This document shows positions 10,911 through 20,289 of a stretch of 64,000 nt of DNA, piece by piece (position 1 is the stretch's first letter; every line of letters starts with the position of its first letter). The stretch comes from Aquarana catesbeiana. Taxonomy: Eukaryota > Chordata > Amphibia > Anura > Ranidae. The position numbers and the translations under genes are program-made. Below the pieces are notes generated by a model that was not told the origin of the DNA, did not search any database, and saw nothing but the letters and a program-made list of their open reading frames with translations. The DNA lies in the NCBI RefSeq assembly GCF_042186555.1, contig NC_133328.1, positions 619,579,592-619,643,591 on the forward strand, read 5' to 3'.

Positions 10911-11529
10911 TGTCAGGTCACCTAGAGGCTGGGTGACAGATGCACACCGTTGGGATCAGGAGTGCACCGCAAGGTAGTAGACCCTACGGCTGACTGCTGC
11001 GGATTGTACCCTGGGAGGTTCAGGAATCAGGTCTACTGGATCACTGACACAGATCCCACTGGGAGCTAGAGCATAGATTCCCCAGGGCGCGGAGTCTAAG
11101 AGCCAGCGGGTGTTCACCAGAGCCTCTAGTGGTGAGGATGGACTGCGCTGCAGTCTGGCTCCAGGTCGCGGTCCCCAGGGTCTCACAGCTCACGCTCACG
11201 GTAGACTACAGGAGATGAGGAAGGAGGGAGCTGGCTGGAACATCAGGGTCACAGGCAAACAGGGATGGTCGGGAACAGGCCAAAGTCGGTAACAGGAATC
11301 AGATGTAGGAAACACAGCAAGTACACATAGAGGCTAACACACAGTGGTTGATCAGCACTGCTGGCTTGCAGTGCACAGGTTAATATAGGGTTCCCTGATA
11401 GGGCCTGGGGTGGGGTCATGCTTAGAGGGGAGGTTACAAAAGCAGTCAGGTGAGGGTCAGCTGGTCTCTAGAGATGAACACATGGAGACAGGTATGCTGA
11501 TCGACAAACTCTATTGCATAACCATGACA
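10911..11529. mobile_element. Nested solo LTR inside env
   Basis: 619 bp bounded by TGTCAGG and CATGACA and flanked by a perfect 5-bp duplication TGTAG (10906-10910 and 11530-11534). Removing the insert and one TGTAG would leave the env frame continuous, so this is a secondary insertion. The 5-bp duplication and TGTCA/TGACA ends fit Ty3/Gypsy-type LTRs. No internal region survives. Confidence 0.85.
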
Positions 11530-12150
11530 TGTAGTTAATCCAATCTACATTCTTGCTGACAGTTGTTATGGGGATCAAAGACTCAAAACCAGCTTTTACC
11601 AGATCCCTGGCTTTAAACTCATCAGGGACCCCCCTTGTAACCCCTATGACATGTATGTATACATGAGGATCAAAGCTTCCGGAGAGAGCTGCTCGCTTCC
11701 TCCTCTGACTGTGTGCTGGGTCAGTGTATGTATCAGGGGTATCTTTTGTTAGGATATGGGGCTTTCTATTTTCATCTTTTTTGTCTAATGCACTCTGTGG
11801 TCGCCCAGTCTGGCCCTGTGTTCCAACCCACTGGCCCCCACAGAAGCCACAACTCTGTCCCCAGTAACTGTCTGTGTGGCATACATATATGTCCTTACCG
11901 TCAGGGATATCACTGTACCAATGGCATCACCATGAAGGGTCAAACGGACAAGGTACTATGTCACAGTAATCTAAGGTAAAGGTGGTCACATGTGTACCTG
12001 AAGAGTTACACCAAAACGTAATTATGTTATCATTTTTGTGATGGCCACCTCCTGGGCCCCTCCCCCCTAGCTCAAACAGAAAAAGGATATGCAGCACCCG
12101 AAAACACGCTCTCCTGCAGTGATAAGCGTGCATTCAGGTGTTCTTCCTGG
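11530..12150 (-). pseudogene. env: ERV env, surface (SU) region
   Basis: Downstream of integrase, the minus strand encodes short open pieces rich in Cys and Asn. These include a CDIVPC segment near 11940 and a Cys-X2-Cys motif (CGFC) near 11840, which corresponds in position to the SU disulphide-exchange motif of gammaretroviral envelopes. Frames change several times, so no complete SU can be read. Confidence 0.65.
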
Positions 12151-12290
12151 CCAACTTGACTGAGGTGGCTGTGGTCAGCAAAACTTGGAATGGACCATCA
12201 TAACTTGGCTCAAGGATCTCCAGACAGTAGTTGGTGTGTTCCTGTATCTAATTCAGGATCTGGAATGGAAGAAAACACCTGGACATGCAT

Positions 12291-13185
12291 TCAGGTTAAT
12301 TCTCGTGATAATGTGGTTACATAATTAGTCAACACATCAGACTGTAACTGTAACTGTTGTGGAAAGTAACAACCAAGTCTGGGGGCTGAACCAAACAAAA
12401 TTTCATAAGGGGATAGGGCATGTTTCCCCTGGGGGTGTGTCTGACACTGAACAGGGCAATGGGCTAACTGTCTGGCCAACTCATGTTAGTCTCTTGGGCC
12501 ATCTTTAACATCCTGTTTTTAGTGTCCCATTCATCCTTTCTACCTTCCCGCTACTTTGAGGGTGGTATGGGATGTGTAGTGCCAACTGAACCCCCAGTGC
12601 TGCCCAAATCTCTTTAGTAAGGGTTGTTGTTAGGGCTGGTCCCTGATCTCTCAATATCACCTCTGGGACCCCAAATCTACATACTATCTCACTCAGTAAT
12701 TTCTTAGCTGTGGTCCTGGCAGTCATGACCACTTCCACTAGGGCGTATTCGAATCTGCCACTTCTTGGCACTTGAGAATGATCAATTTGCATCCTCTGGA
12801 ATGGGGTATAGGGCTTTTGCCAGGTGCTTCTTCTGTGCATTCTGGGTTACATTTGGTGCAGATAATGCATGATCTGCAGAAGCTGTCGGTCAGTGGAGTA
12901 ACTCTTGGTGCAACACTTGTTGATAAGAGAGTTCATAAAAGTCTTTGTCAAGTGGGCAGCTCCATGTGCCCATTGCACCACGGCTGGGTACATACTCCTG
13001 GGTAGACAAGGCTTCTTGTTGCACTCGAATAGTCCATTTCTGAGAGTTGTTCCTCTCCGTTTCCAGCTTTCCTTCTTATCCGGACTTGCTGTTTCCTGTA
13101 GTTCTTTTAGATAAACTCTGTCCACTGGGAAAGTCTGTAAGGTAAGCACGGGGTGGTTTTCTTCTACCACCCTGCTGTCCACTTC
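12291..13185 (-). pseudogene. pol: ERV integrase region of pol
   Basis: Three minus-strand frames together cover an integrase. 12847-13182 carries the N-terminal zinc-binding region (H-G-A-A-H-L-T-K near the end). 12505-12840 carries the catalytic core, with the QIDH segment, RDQGP around the second acidic residue and the PYHPQSSGKVER motif holding the catalytic Glu. 12291-12479 carries the C-terminal LSPYEILFG motif. At least two frame changes separate them, so the enzyme cannot be made as it stands. Confidence 0.88.
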
Positions 13186-13189
13186 CCGC

Positions 13190-13565
13190 GGACCACCAGC
13201 TGTCTGTTTAGCAGCTGTATTGGCTCGATGATTGTCTTAAGCTTCCTTTGAGTTCATTTTGTCGTGTGCTTTTACTCAGAATAGTCACTTGGGTTGGGAG
13301 AAGCAAGGCATCAATCAATTTTTCACAGGTGTTCCTGCAGCCATCAGGAATCCTCTGTCCTAGATAACACCATAATCATGGGCAATGTTGAAAGCATATC
13401 TTGAGTCCATATGAATGTTGGCTCTTTTTCCCTCTGCCCATTTACGTGCTGTAGTAAGTGCTTATAGCTCTGCCTCCTGTGTAGACATCACCGGTGTTAA
13501 GGCTTCAGCTTGTAGAACAGTGTTTTCAGTGGTGACCGCGTGTCCTGTGCGGTCACGGGGGTAAC
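13190..13565 (-). pseudogene. pol: ERV RNase H region of pol
   Basis: The minus strand around 13380-13500 reads through a typical retroviral RNase H pattern (AELYAL, ARKWAEG, MDSRYAF), with stops and frame changes nearby. It joins the reverse transcriptase connection domain upstream to integrase downstream. Confidence 0.75.
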
Positions 13566-14690
13566 AAGTCAAGACTCTACTCCTCCTCCTCCTTTCCCCC
13601 CTCGAGAAGTGGAAGAAGGGTGGTAGGGTTCAGTGTTTGACAACTTAATAGAGTAATGCTGTCCAGTAGGAGGGAACACAGGAGTCTCAAGTGTCTGGTA
13701 GTGGACAAGTGTTTCGGCTGGATCTTGGTTGAATATGGCAACAACGTCATGGGGAACAAGCAGAACGAGGCAGTGTCCGAGGACCAAGTTCAAAGTTTTG
13801 TCAAGCAAGTCTTGTGTAGCAAATCCAGCTCGCAGACACAATAGGCCTCCTCTTGCTACCGCATCCAGCCGACAGGAATAATATCCTATGGGGCGTAGGC
13901 TGATGCCGTGTGATTGGGTGAGTACACCTGCAGCATGTCCCAGACGTTCGGATACAAAGAGCTTGAGCGTTTTGTCGTAGGCTGGGAGCCCTAGCGCCGG
14001 GGGTGGCGCACTCAAGGGTTTCAAACTTTAGATATTTCTTCAGGAGACATCTGGAAGGGTCTGATTGCAGAGCATCAGTAGGAAGGCTTCTGGAATCCAT
14101 GCTCTGCACTAGGAAATTAGTCCAAGGAAAATGACAGGTGTTGAGCACCACTGCAATTTGGGCTTTGAGGCTCTGCAGCCCTGGTTGGCAAGATAGCACA
14201 ACAGGCTTTCTGAGGTGACTTCAAGAGGGGGTAAGTCAGCTGCACAAAAGAGAAGGTCATCAACATGTTGGAAGAGAATCACTTCCGGGTGTTCCTTTTG
14301 TCATGTGTCAAGGATGATAGCCATAGCTTTTGCAAACTGGCTTGGAAAGTTCTGTGCCCCTTGTGGCACAACTGTTTAGGTATGTTGCCGTTTCTTTCCG
14401 TGGATGAATGCGAAAAGGTACCAGCAGAAGGGGTGAGGGTGGACACTGAAGAAAACGTTTGTAAGGTCCACCTCTGTGAGGTATTTTGCAGTCAAAGGCA
14501 TCCACAGTAGGTACCTGGTTCTCTTTTTAGGATTCTCTTCTTGGGGTTATTGTGGTTTCCGGGGCAATGAAGCGCCCTCTTTTAGCTTGACTGAAACTGG
14601 TGGCACCTTTAAGTTACCGTTGTCTCCCGGTCCTGTGGACCATAGGCACGCAGGGATTCTGTCAAGTACTTCCTGCAGTATTGAACTTGA
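13566..14690 (-). pseudogene. pol: ERV reverse transcriptase region of pol
   Basis: 13569-14024 encodes the connection subdomain (LGLPAYDK, GVLTQ, YYSCRLDAVARG, VPHDVVA). 14308-14505 and neighbouring frames carry palm and fingers remnants. The active-site loop at about 14250-14270 reads QHVDDLL, so the usual Tyr of YVDD is His. Several frameshifts are present. A T-run of about 28 bases at 14692-14720 interrupts the upstream fingers region. Confidence 0.85.
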
Positions 14691-14699
14691 AGTTTTTTT

Positions 14700-14990
14700 T
14701 TTTTTTTTTTTTTTTTTTCTTCATTAAGTGTCATCAGGAGAGGCAGAGAACACAAAGCAGATGAGTCTTCTAAAGATAGGGGAGTATGTAACTTCACCCC
14801 CCTTCAGGCGTGTCCTGATTGAGGCCTGTAGTCTGGACAACACATCAGCTCCTAGTAGATTCAAGGGACATGTAGAGGACACCACAAATCTGGCAAGCAA
14901 ATCAGGAAGTGGAAAGGAAAGAATTATTAGGCAGGTTCACCGCTCTCAACACACTTTTGGCTGCACCCCTGTCAATGAGGAAAGTGGTAG
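14700..14990 (-). pseudogene. pro: ERV protease region
   Basis: The minus strand near 14960-14985 reads FLIDRGA, the position of the retroviral aspartic protease active site (normally D-T/S-G). Here the middle residue is Arg, which should abolish function. The rest of the domain is not cleanly open. Confidence 0.65.
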
Positions 14991-16432
14991 GTTTTTCGTC
15001 TGGGACATCTTGGGGCTCTGCATTCTTTCCTTATGTGACCCCGTTTCCCACAGTTGTAACAGGTGATCCTTACCCTGGTATTGGGCAGTGGTGGTGGACG
15101 AGTGTAGGCGGGATCTTCATCATGGGTTACCATGAGGGGCGTTGGTTTTTTACCTTTTTGATTTTCTATACCTCTGGCCACCAACAATAAATCAGACATT
15201 TTCATTGAATGGTATTCAGGGCGGGCCACCATCAGGCCTTTTCTGATATCCTCTCTGAGCCCTGAAACAAAAGCAGTTGATAACATGTGTGTGTGTGTCT
15301 TTATGAGTCTAGCATGATACTTCTTCACACACTACCCTTTATCTTGGGTAATATCTTGGATTGTGGTCTTCTGATCCGTCAACTTCTCCTTTGCCCAGTC
15401 GTGGAGTTGTGCACAGAACTCCACGCCTGAGGTGTAGGAAGTGGCACTTGTCAGGCAGGCATCATTGAAGGCCATCTGCATGACTGGCCAAAAGACATAT
15501 CCTGCTTTGATTTGGCATAGGCTGATCAAGTCTCTCCAGGCAGCTGAGTAAGTTTCTTGTATCTGCACTATCCTGTGGTAGAAGGGAATTGGCTGCTTCT
15601 CTGGGTCAGGCAGACTTGTCACTAAGGCCGCTGCTTGTGATAGAGTAAAAGCGACATACATCACTGGTGCCCCTTCTGGTAACCGAGACTGTTGTTGGGG
15701 CGGGGGCTGACAAGAGGCACTGTTCTTTACGGTTGCCAGCATGTGTTTGAGATCCTCTCGGAACTGAGAGTCTGGAGCCGGATTGGGGGTTAAATCAGTG
15801 GGTGGCCTTGCTGCCTGCTGTCGGGCTTCCCACTCAGATGCTTCTTCATCATTAACATATCCGGCCTGGGAATGTGATGCTCCCGTATTGGGGAAGACAG
15901 GTGTGTGGTATGAACCATCTTGGTTTAAAACAGCGAGGGCTGGGTACAGGCTGTTTAAGCTTACTGGGTGTACCAAGATGGCCGCCGGCAGGAAGTGCAC
16001 TGGACTGGGTAGAAAGTGAAGGCATGGGTGCACTAAGATGGCCGCCGGGCTGAGTTGTCACAGTGGGTTGTGCTTGGGTGGTGAGAAAGGAGTGGTTGTT
16101 AGACGGAGGGCAGTGCTGTCCCTCCCCTCCTTTGTTTAAAGTTCCAACATATCATCAGCTATACATACATAATACAATCGCCATCTTTCTTAACTTCCTT
16201 TATCCAATTTTCTTTATCACACAGGATTTTTCTCCCTGTCTCTTCAGCAACATAACTTTTGCCATTTCTTTCAACTTTGTTAACTATTTCAACATCTTCT
16301 TTGCAATATCACTTTCTTTTCCTTTTTTTAAAAGAGAAAAATCACTTTCTTTTTTCTCTCGTACAACCAAGGGGTTAATATTTTTCTCAGCGCTCTTATC
16401 AGCAAATTCCTTCGGTGGGAGCTCATAAGACT
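14972..16432 (-). pseudogene. gag: ERV gag
   Basis: 15332-16033 (233 codons) covers a Pro-rich p12-like stretch followed by the capsid N-terminal domain (YVAFTLSQAAAL). 14972-15328 (118 codons) covers the capsid C-terminus and nucleocapsid, with one knuckle C-x2-C-x4-H-x4-C at about 15022-15063, as in gammaretroviruses. A Lys-rich matrix-like part is readable in pieces at 16140-16432. A frame break separates capsid from nucleocapsid, so no full polyprotein is encoded. Confidence 0.85.
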
Positions 16433-17182
16433 AATGTACGGTTAATCTCAGAACAAGAACAAACACATCAGGGGTAGTGAGGAGCTACGGCCCGCGACCC
16501 AACAGATCCTTCGGGTAGCCTCCTTCTCCCTCTCGTGTATATCAAACAATAAACCACAAATACACTCAGGACAGGACATTACACCTGCCACTCTCTGAAC
16601 CGTAAAGCCTCAGTAGGCTAAGATAAACGCAAGGGCAGACCACCCTGCAAAAATAAACCCGTTTATAGACGTTTTTCTACAGCTCTACACCAAGAGGCCG
16701 ACAACTCTTCTTGGGGTGAGTCCTCTGTAACGCTTTCAGACTGCAAAGCCCGCAGCTGAGATAACCCTCAAAGGTTCATTGAACCTAGAGTACACCCGTC
16801 TATAAACGACTGCTACAAGGAAACTATCTCATCCCAGAGGCCGACAGCTCGTCTGGAGATGAGACCATACATTCACGCATGTAGCACTTTTAGACTGCTG
16901 AGTTTCGTAACCCAAAGAATGACAGACAGTGAACAAAAAAATACAGTCAGCAGAAACCCATCAGCAGGTTCGTTAAACAACCTCAGGCGAGGAAATACCT
17001 GCCTCTAAGACAGTCTCAGCATACCGACAGAATCCAGCCGTCAACCGAAAGATAAGAGAGTCGTACAGTGGTAAGAATATCAATCAACTCACCGGTACTG
17101 TTAGGGCTGCGCAAACCCCACTCTCATTAATCAGTTAACGCCCGAATGCTTGTCGCGGTATAACTTCGACCGTAGCCTGAGA
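16433..17182 (-). other. ERV 5' leader
   Basis: Untranslated region between the primer site and gag, where splice donor and packaging signals would be expected. It shows repeated short motifs (GAGGCCGACA-type segments at about 16694 and 16840) but no coding frame. Confidence 0.6.
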
Positions 17183-17200
17183 TCCCGGGTTTCGGCACCA
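17183..17200 (-). other. Primer-binding site for tRNA-Phe
   Basis: The plus strand reads TCCCGGGTTTCGGCACCA, which is the 3' end of vertebrate tRNA-Phe including CCA. The proviral sense strand is therefore complementary to it. It lies two bases from the 5' LTR, as expected. Confidence 0.92.
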
Positions 17201-17202
17201 TC

Positions 17203-17658
17203 TGTTATGGTAATGATTAAGAGCTCCAATCGAGCTCAAGGTTATCTGCTGCTGTCTCTAATTTGAAAAGTGTTGATATGCATGCATATAAAAGTAAACA
17301 CACTGAGACACGCTCAGTTTCGTTACTGTTACACTTCTAATTTATTCAAGGCGGTGTTAATGTTTTATACACACAAATACGTCATTGCTATGTCAGTCTA
17401 ATAGGTACATCTCATTGGTTAAGATAGGAAAGAAGATGGATAATTTTCATAACGAGGTTTGGCTCTCTCTGGTCTTATCTCCAGTTCCGCATTCTTTTGA
17501 TGTGTGGGAGGCAGGGGGTAATCGCCATCTTGAGAAAATATAGGAACAGAGCAAATCTGTATACTTATATAATGAGTAAGGAGAAAAATATGTATGCACA
17601 TAAGAAAATAGACATTTTCAGATTACTATTATTATTATCTACATCACATTCCTTCACA
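17203..17658 (-). repeat. 5' LTR of the endogenous retrovirus
   Basis: 456 bp, no difference seen from the 3' LTR. Host sequence resumes at 17659 with the AAAT duplication. Confidence 0.95.
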
Positions 17659-18150
17659 AAATGATGTGTAGAATTCTGTAGTCTCCACTCTACTGACGCG
17701 TTTCAGGTTATACACCTTTCTTCAGGGGTATTGCCATGGAGGTACATCTATTCCACATTTCAATTGAGATGGTCAGAGTAATATATAACCATGTATGCAA
17801 TAAAAACAGAAATGAATATAGATTGTGCCTACGCCCAGGTGGAAGGGCCTGAGGGGGAGCCCCCGCCAAGGGGTGCCGTGAGCCCCCACGGAGGTCCCCT
17901 ACTGGAAAAGCCGCTGCTGGTCAGACACCCAAGGAAGAATTGACTATCTGTATAACTAGGTGTCTCGGTATGGTGTTAACAACCTAACATATGGAGGTAG
18001 GGTGGACATAAGCTTCCCAAGCGCACCACCACCAACAGACAGCCGTCCCAGACATGGATGGTGTGTGTCCATGTCTGGCTCTCCCAGATGTTGCAAACAC
18101 AGACGTCTTGTTTATCCAGCTGGCAAGGGATGGGGATCAGGCAATATTTG
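17659..18150 (-). mobile_element. Penelope-like tail, proximal part with hammerhead-like core
   Basis: On the minus strand CTGAAGA (17719-17725) is followed by an AGGT/ACCT stem and GAAACGCGTC (17695-17704). The tail continues beyond the retrovirus to AATAAA near 9640. The upstream part, to about 18150, is probably element 3' UTR but I cannot verify its boundary. Confidence 0.5.
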
Positions 18151-18364
18151 AGAATGTGTGTTTAAGGTGAACTTCTCTTATAAAGCAAAAAAATGAAAAG
18201 ATAACTAAACCCAAGCACAGAAATGAAAAACGTTGCAAATGCAAAATGGATTGATCTGTTAAACGAAGTTGAAAAATAACAGGCTTACTGGCAGGATCAC
18301 CAGGTGAAAATAAAGGAAAATCCTGTAATTCAGCCACCACATCTACGAATTGGCATGCTGCAAT
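18151..18364. other. No recognised feature
   Basis: Short AT-rich stretch between the Penelope remnant and the piggyBac left end. Confidence 0.4.
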
Positions 18365-18762
18365 TTAACCACTTCAATACAGGGCACTTATACACCCTTC
18401 CTGCCCAAACCAATTTTCAGCTTTCAGCGCTCTCACAATTTGAAAGACAATTAGTAGTCATGCTACACTGTACCTAAACACATTTTTTATCATTTTTTTC
18501 TCACAAAGAGAGCTTTCTTTTGGTGGTACTTAATCACCGCAGTTTTTTTTTTTGTTTTTTTTTTTTGCAATATAAGCGAAATAAGTGCGAAAATTTTGAA
18601 AAAAAAAAATCACTTTTTTTTTTTTTTTTTTTTAGTTTCTATTGTAAAATTTTGCAAATAAGTAATTTTTCTTCATAAATTTGGGCCAAAGTTTATACTG
18701 CTACATATCTTTGGTAAAAATAACCCAAATTAGTGGATATTATTTAGTCTCTGCGAAAGTTA

Positions 18763-19094
18763 TGGCCAGTACACATGATCCGAATATCTTACGACCGTTT
18801 TCGCTTAATAGTCGCAAGTAGAAATTGAATAGGTAGATAAAGTCACGAAAGTTCTCGTACGACAGAAAAAAAAATCGGAAGTGATGTCATGTGTTGTAAT
18901 GTATTTGTATTGTTTTTTCGGCCAAAAACTGTACCGACTAAGCGAAAATCGTATGATCTGGAATCGTACGAAGAAAATTTTCGTGCACGTGCGATCAAAT
19001 AATATCGATCAAATACTACACACGATCCGAAAATCGTACGATTCTTCCTCGGACGACCGTTTTTCTTCCGATATTTGGATCTTGTGTACGGGCA
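18763..19094. mobile_element. PIF/Harbinger-type MITE, family alpha, copy 2 (diverged)
   Basis: It begins TGGCCAGTACACATGATCCGA and ends TCTTGTGTACGGGCA, a weakened version of the alpha family ends. TTA precedes it, but the right flank does not match. It lies in the piggyBac left arm. Confidence 0.5.
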
Positions 19095-19199
19095 ACAAGA
19101 GTCTACAAGCTATGGTGCAAATCACTGAAAATTGATCACACCTGATCAGACCTGATGTACTGATGGCCTATCTCAGTTCCTGAGATACTAACAAGCCAG

Positions 19200-20040
19200 G
19201 ACAGAAATACCCCCCCGCCAATGACCCCTTTTTGGAAGGTAGACATTCCAAGGTATTTAGTAAGAGGCATGGTGAGATTTTTGAAGTTGTAATTTTTTCC
19301 CACAATTCTTGGGAAAATTGGGATTTTTTTTTTCTTTACACAAAATTGTCATATTAACAAGTTATTTCTCTCACACAGCACATACATACTTGGAATTACA
19401 CCCTAAAATACATTCTGCTACTCCTCTTGAGTATGGCGATACCACATGTGTGAGACTTTTACACAGGCTAACCACATACAGAGGCCCAACATCCAAGTAG
19501 CACCTCCAGGCATTCTAGGAGCATAAATTACACATCTAATATCATTCCTCTACCTATCACAATTTTGAAGGCCCTGGAGCACCAGGACAATGGAAACGCC
19601 CACAAAATGACCCCATTTTGGAAAGAAAAGACTCCAACGTATAATCTGAGCCATAATGAGTCTCTTGAACAGTTCATTTTTTTTCCAGAAGTTTTTGGAA
19701 AATGTGGGAAAAAAATGAAAACGCGTTTTTTTTTTTTTTGCACAAAGTTGTCCATGTATAAGATATTTCCAACACATAGCATGTACATAGCAAAAATGAC
19801 ACCCCAAAATACATTCTACTACTCCTCCCGAGTATGGCGATATTACATGTGTGAGACTTTTACACAGCCTGGCCACATACAGAGGCCCAACATCCAAGTA
19901 GCACCTCCAGGCATTCTAGGAGCATAAATGACACACACAAATTTCTGCCAACCTATCACATTGTTGAAGGCTTTTCATATTTCTAACACATAGCATGTAC
20001 TGTACATACCAATTACAAACCAAAATGCATTCTGCTGAGC
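19200..20040 (+). repeat. piggyBac internal tandem repeat, ~390-bp unit
   Basis: The segment containing GAGTATGGCGATA, ACACAGGCT, CAACATCCAAGTAGCACC and GGCATTCTAGGAGCATAAA occurs at about 19430-19530 and again at 19830-19930, with a partial third unit to 20040. Each unit also has an ATGACCCC(A)TTTTGGAAAG block and a T-run. Confidence 0.75.
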
Positions 20041-20079
20041 AAAGGGTAAAGAAATGATTATCTGCGGTTTTAGTAGTGC

Positions 20080-20289
20080 AGTGGTCCACAGAGAAGAGCA
20101 TCGATCCAGGCAGCAGGCAGGAACGTGGACAGCGACAGCAAAACAGGCAACAGGCAGGAATGCTGTCCATAGTCAGTACAGCTAGATATGTTGTCAGCAC
20201 AGCCCAAGCATTGGTCCAGGTAGCAGGCAGGGATGTGGTCAGCAGCAGCGAAAGGATTGTCCATGCAGCAGGCAGGAATACTGTCCATA
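20080..20289 (+). repeat. piggyBac GCAGGCAGG minisatellite, left part
   Basis: Degenerate units built on CAGGCAGCAGGCAGGAA and GTCCATAGTCAGTACAG. The array resumes at 22958 after an insertion and runs to about 23480. Confidence 0.75.

Larger units (their letters stand above)
9728..17658 (-). mobile_element. Endogenous retrovirus, gammaretrovirus-like, tRNA-Phe primed
   Basis: A 7.9-kb provirus on the minus strand. Both LTRs are 456 bp, run TG...CA, and read identical along their length. A 4-bp target duplication AAAT lies at 9724-9727 and 17659-17662. The order from the 5' LTR is primer site, gag, protease, reverse transcriptase/RNase H, integrase, env, polypurine tract and 3' LTR. Class I features are the single nucleocapsid knuckle, the env architecture and the 4-bp duplication. 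Every coding region is interrupted by frameshifts or stops, and env also contains a nested solo LTR. It is therefore defective in place, although the LTR identity implies recent insertion. Confidence 0.93.

Noticed and set aside
17183..17200. tRNA-Phe gene
   Set aside because: Only the 3' 18 bases are present and they sit exactly at the LTR boundary. It is a primer-binding site.
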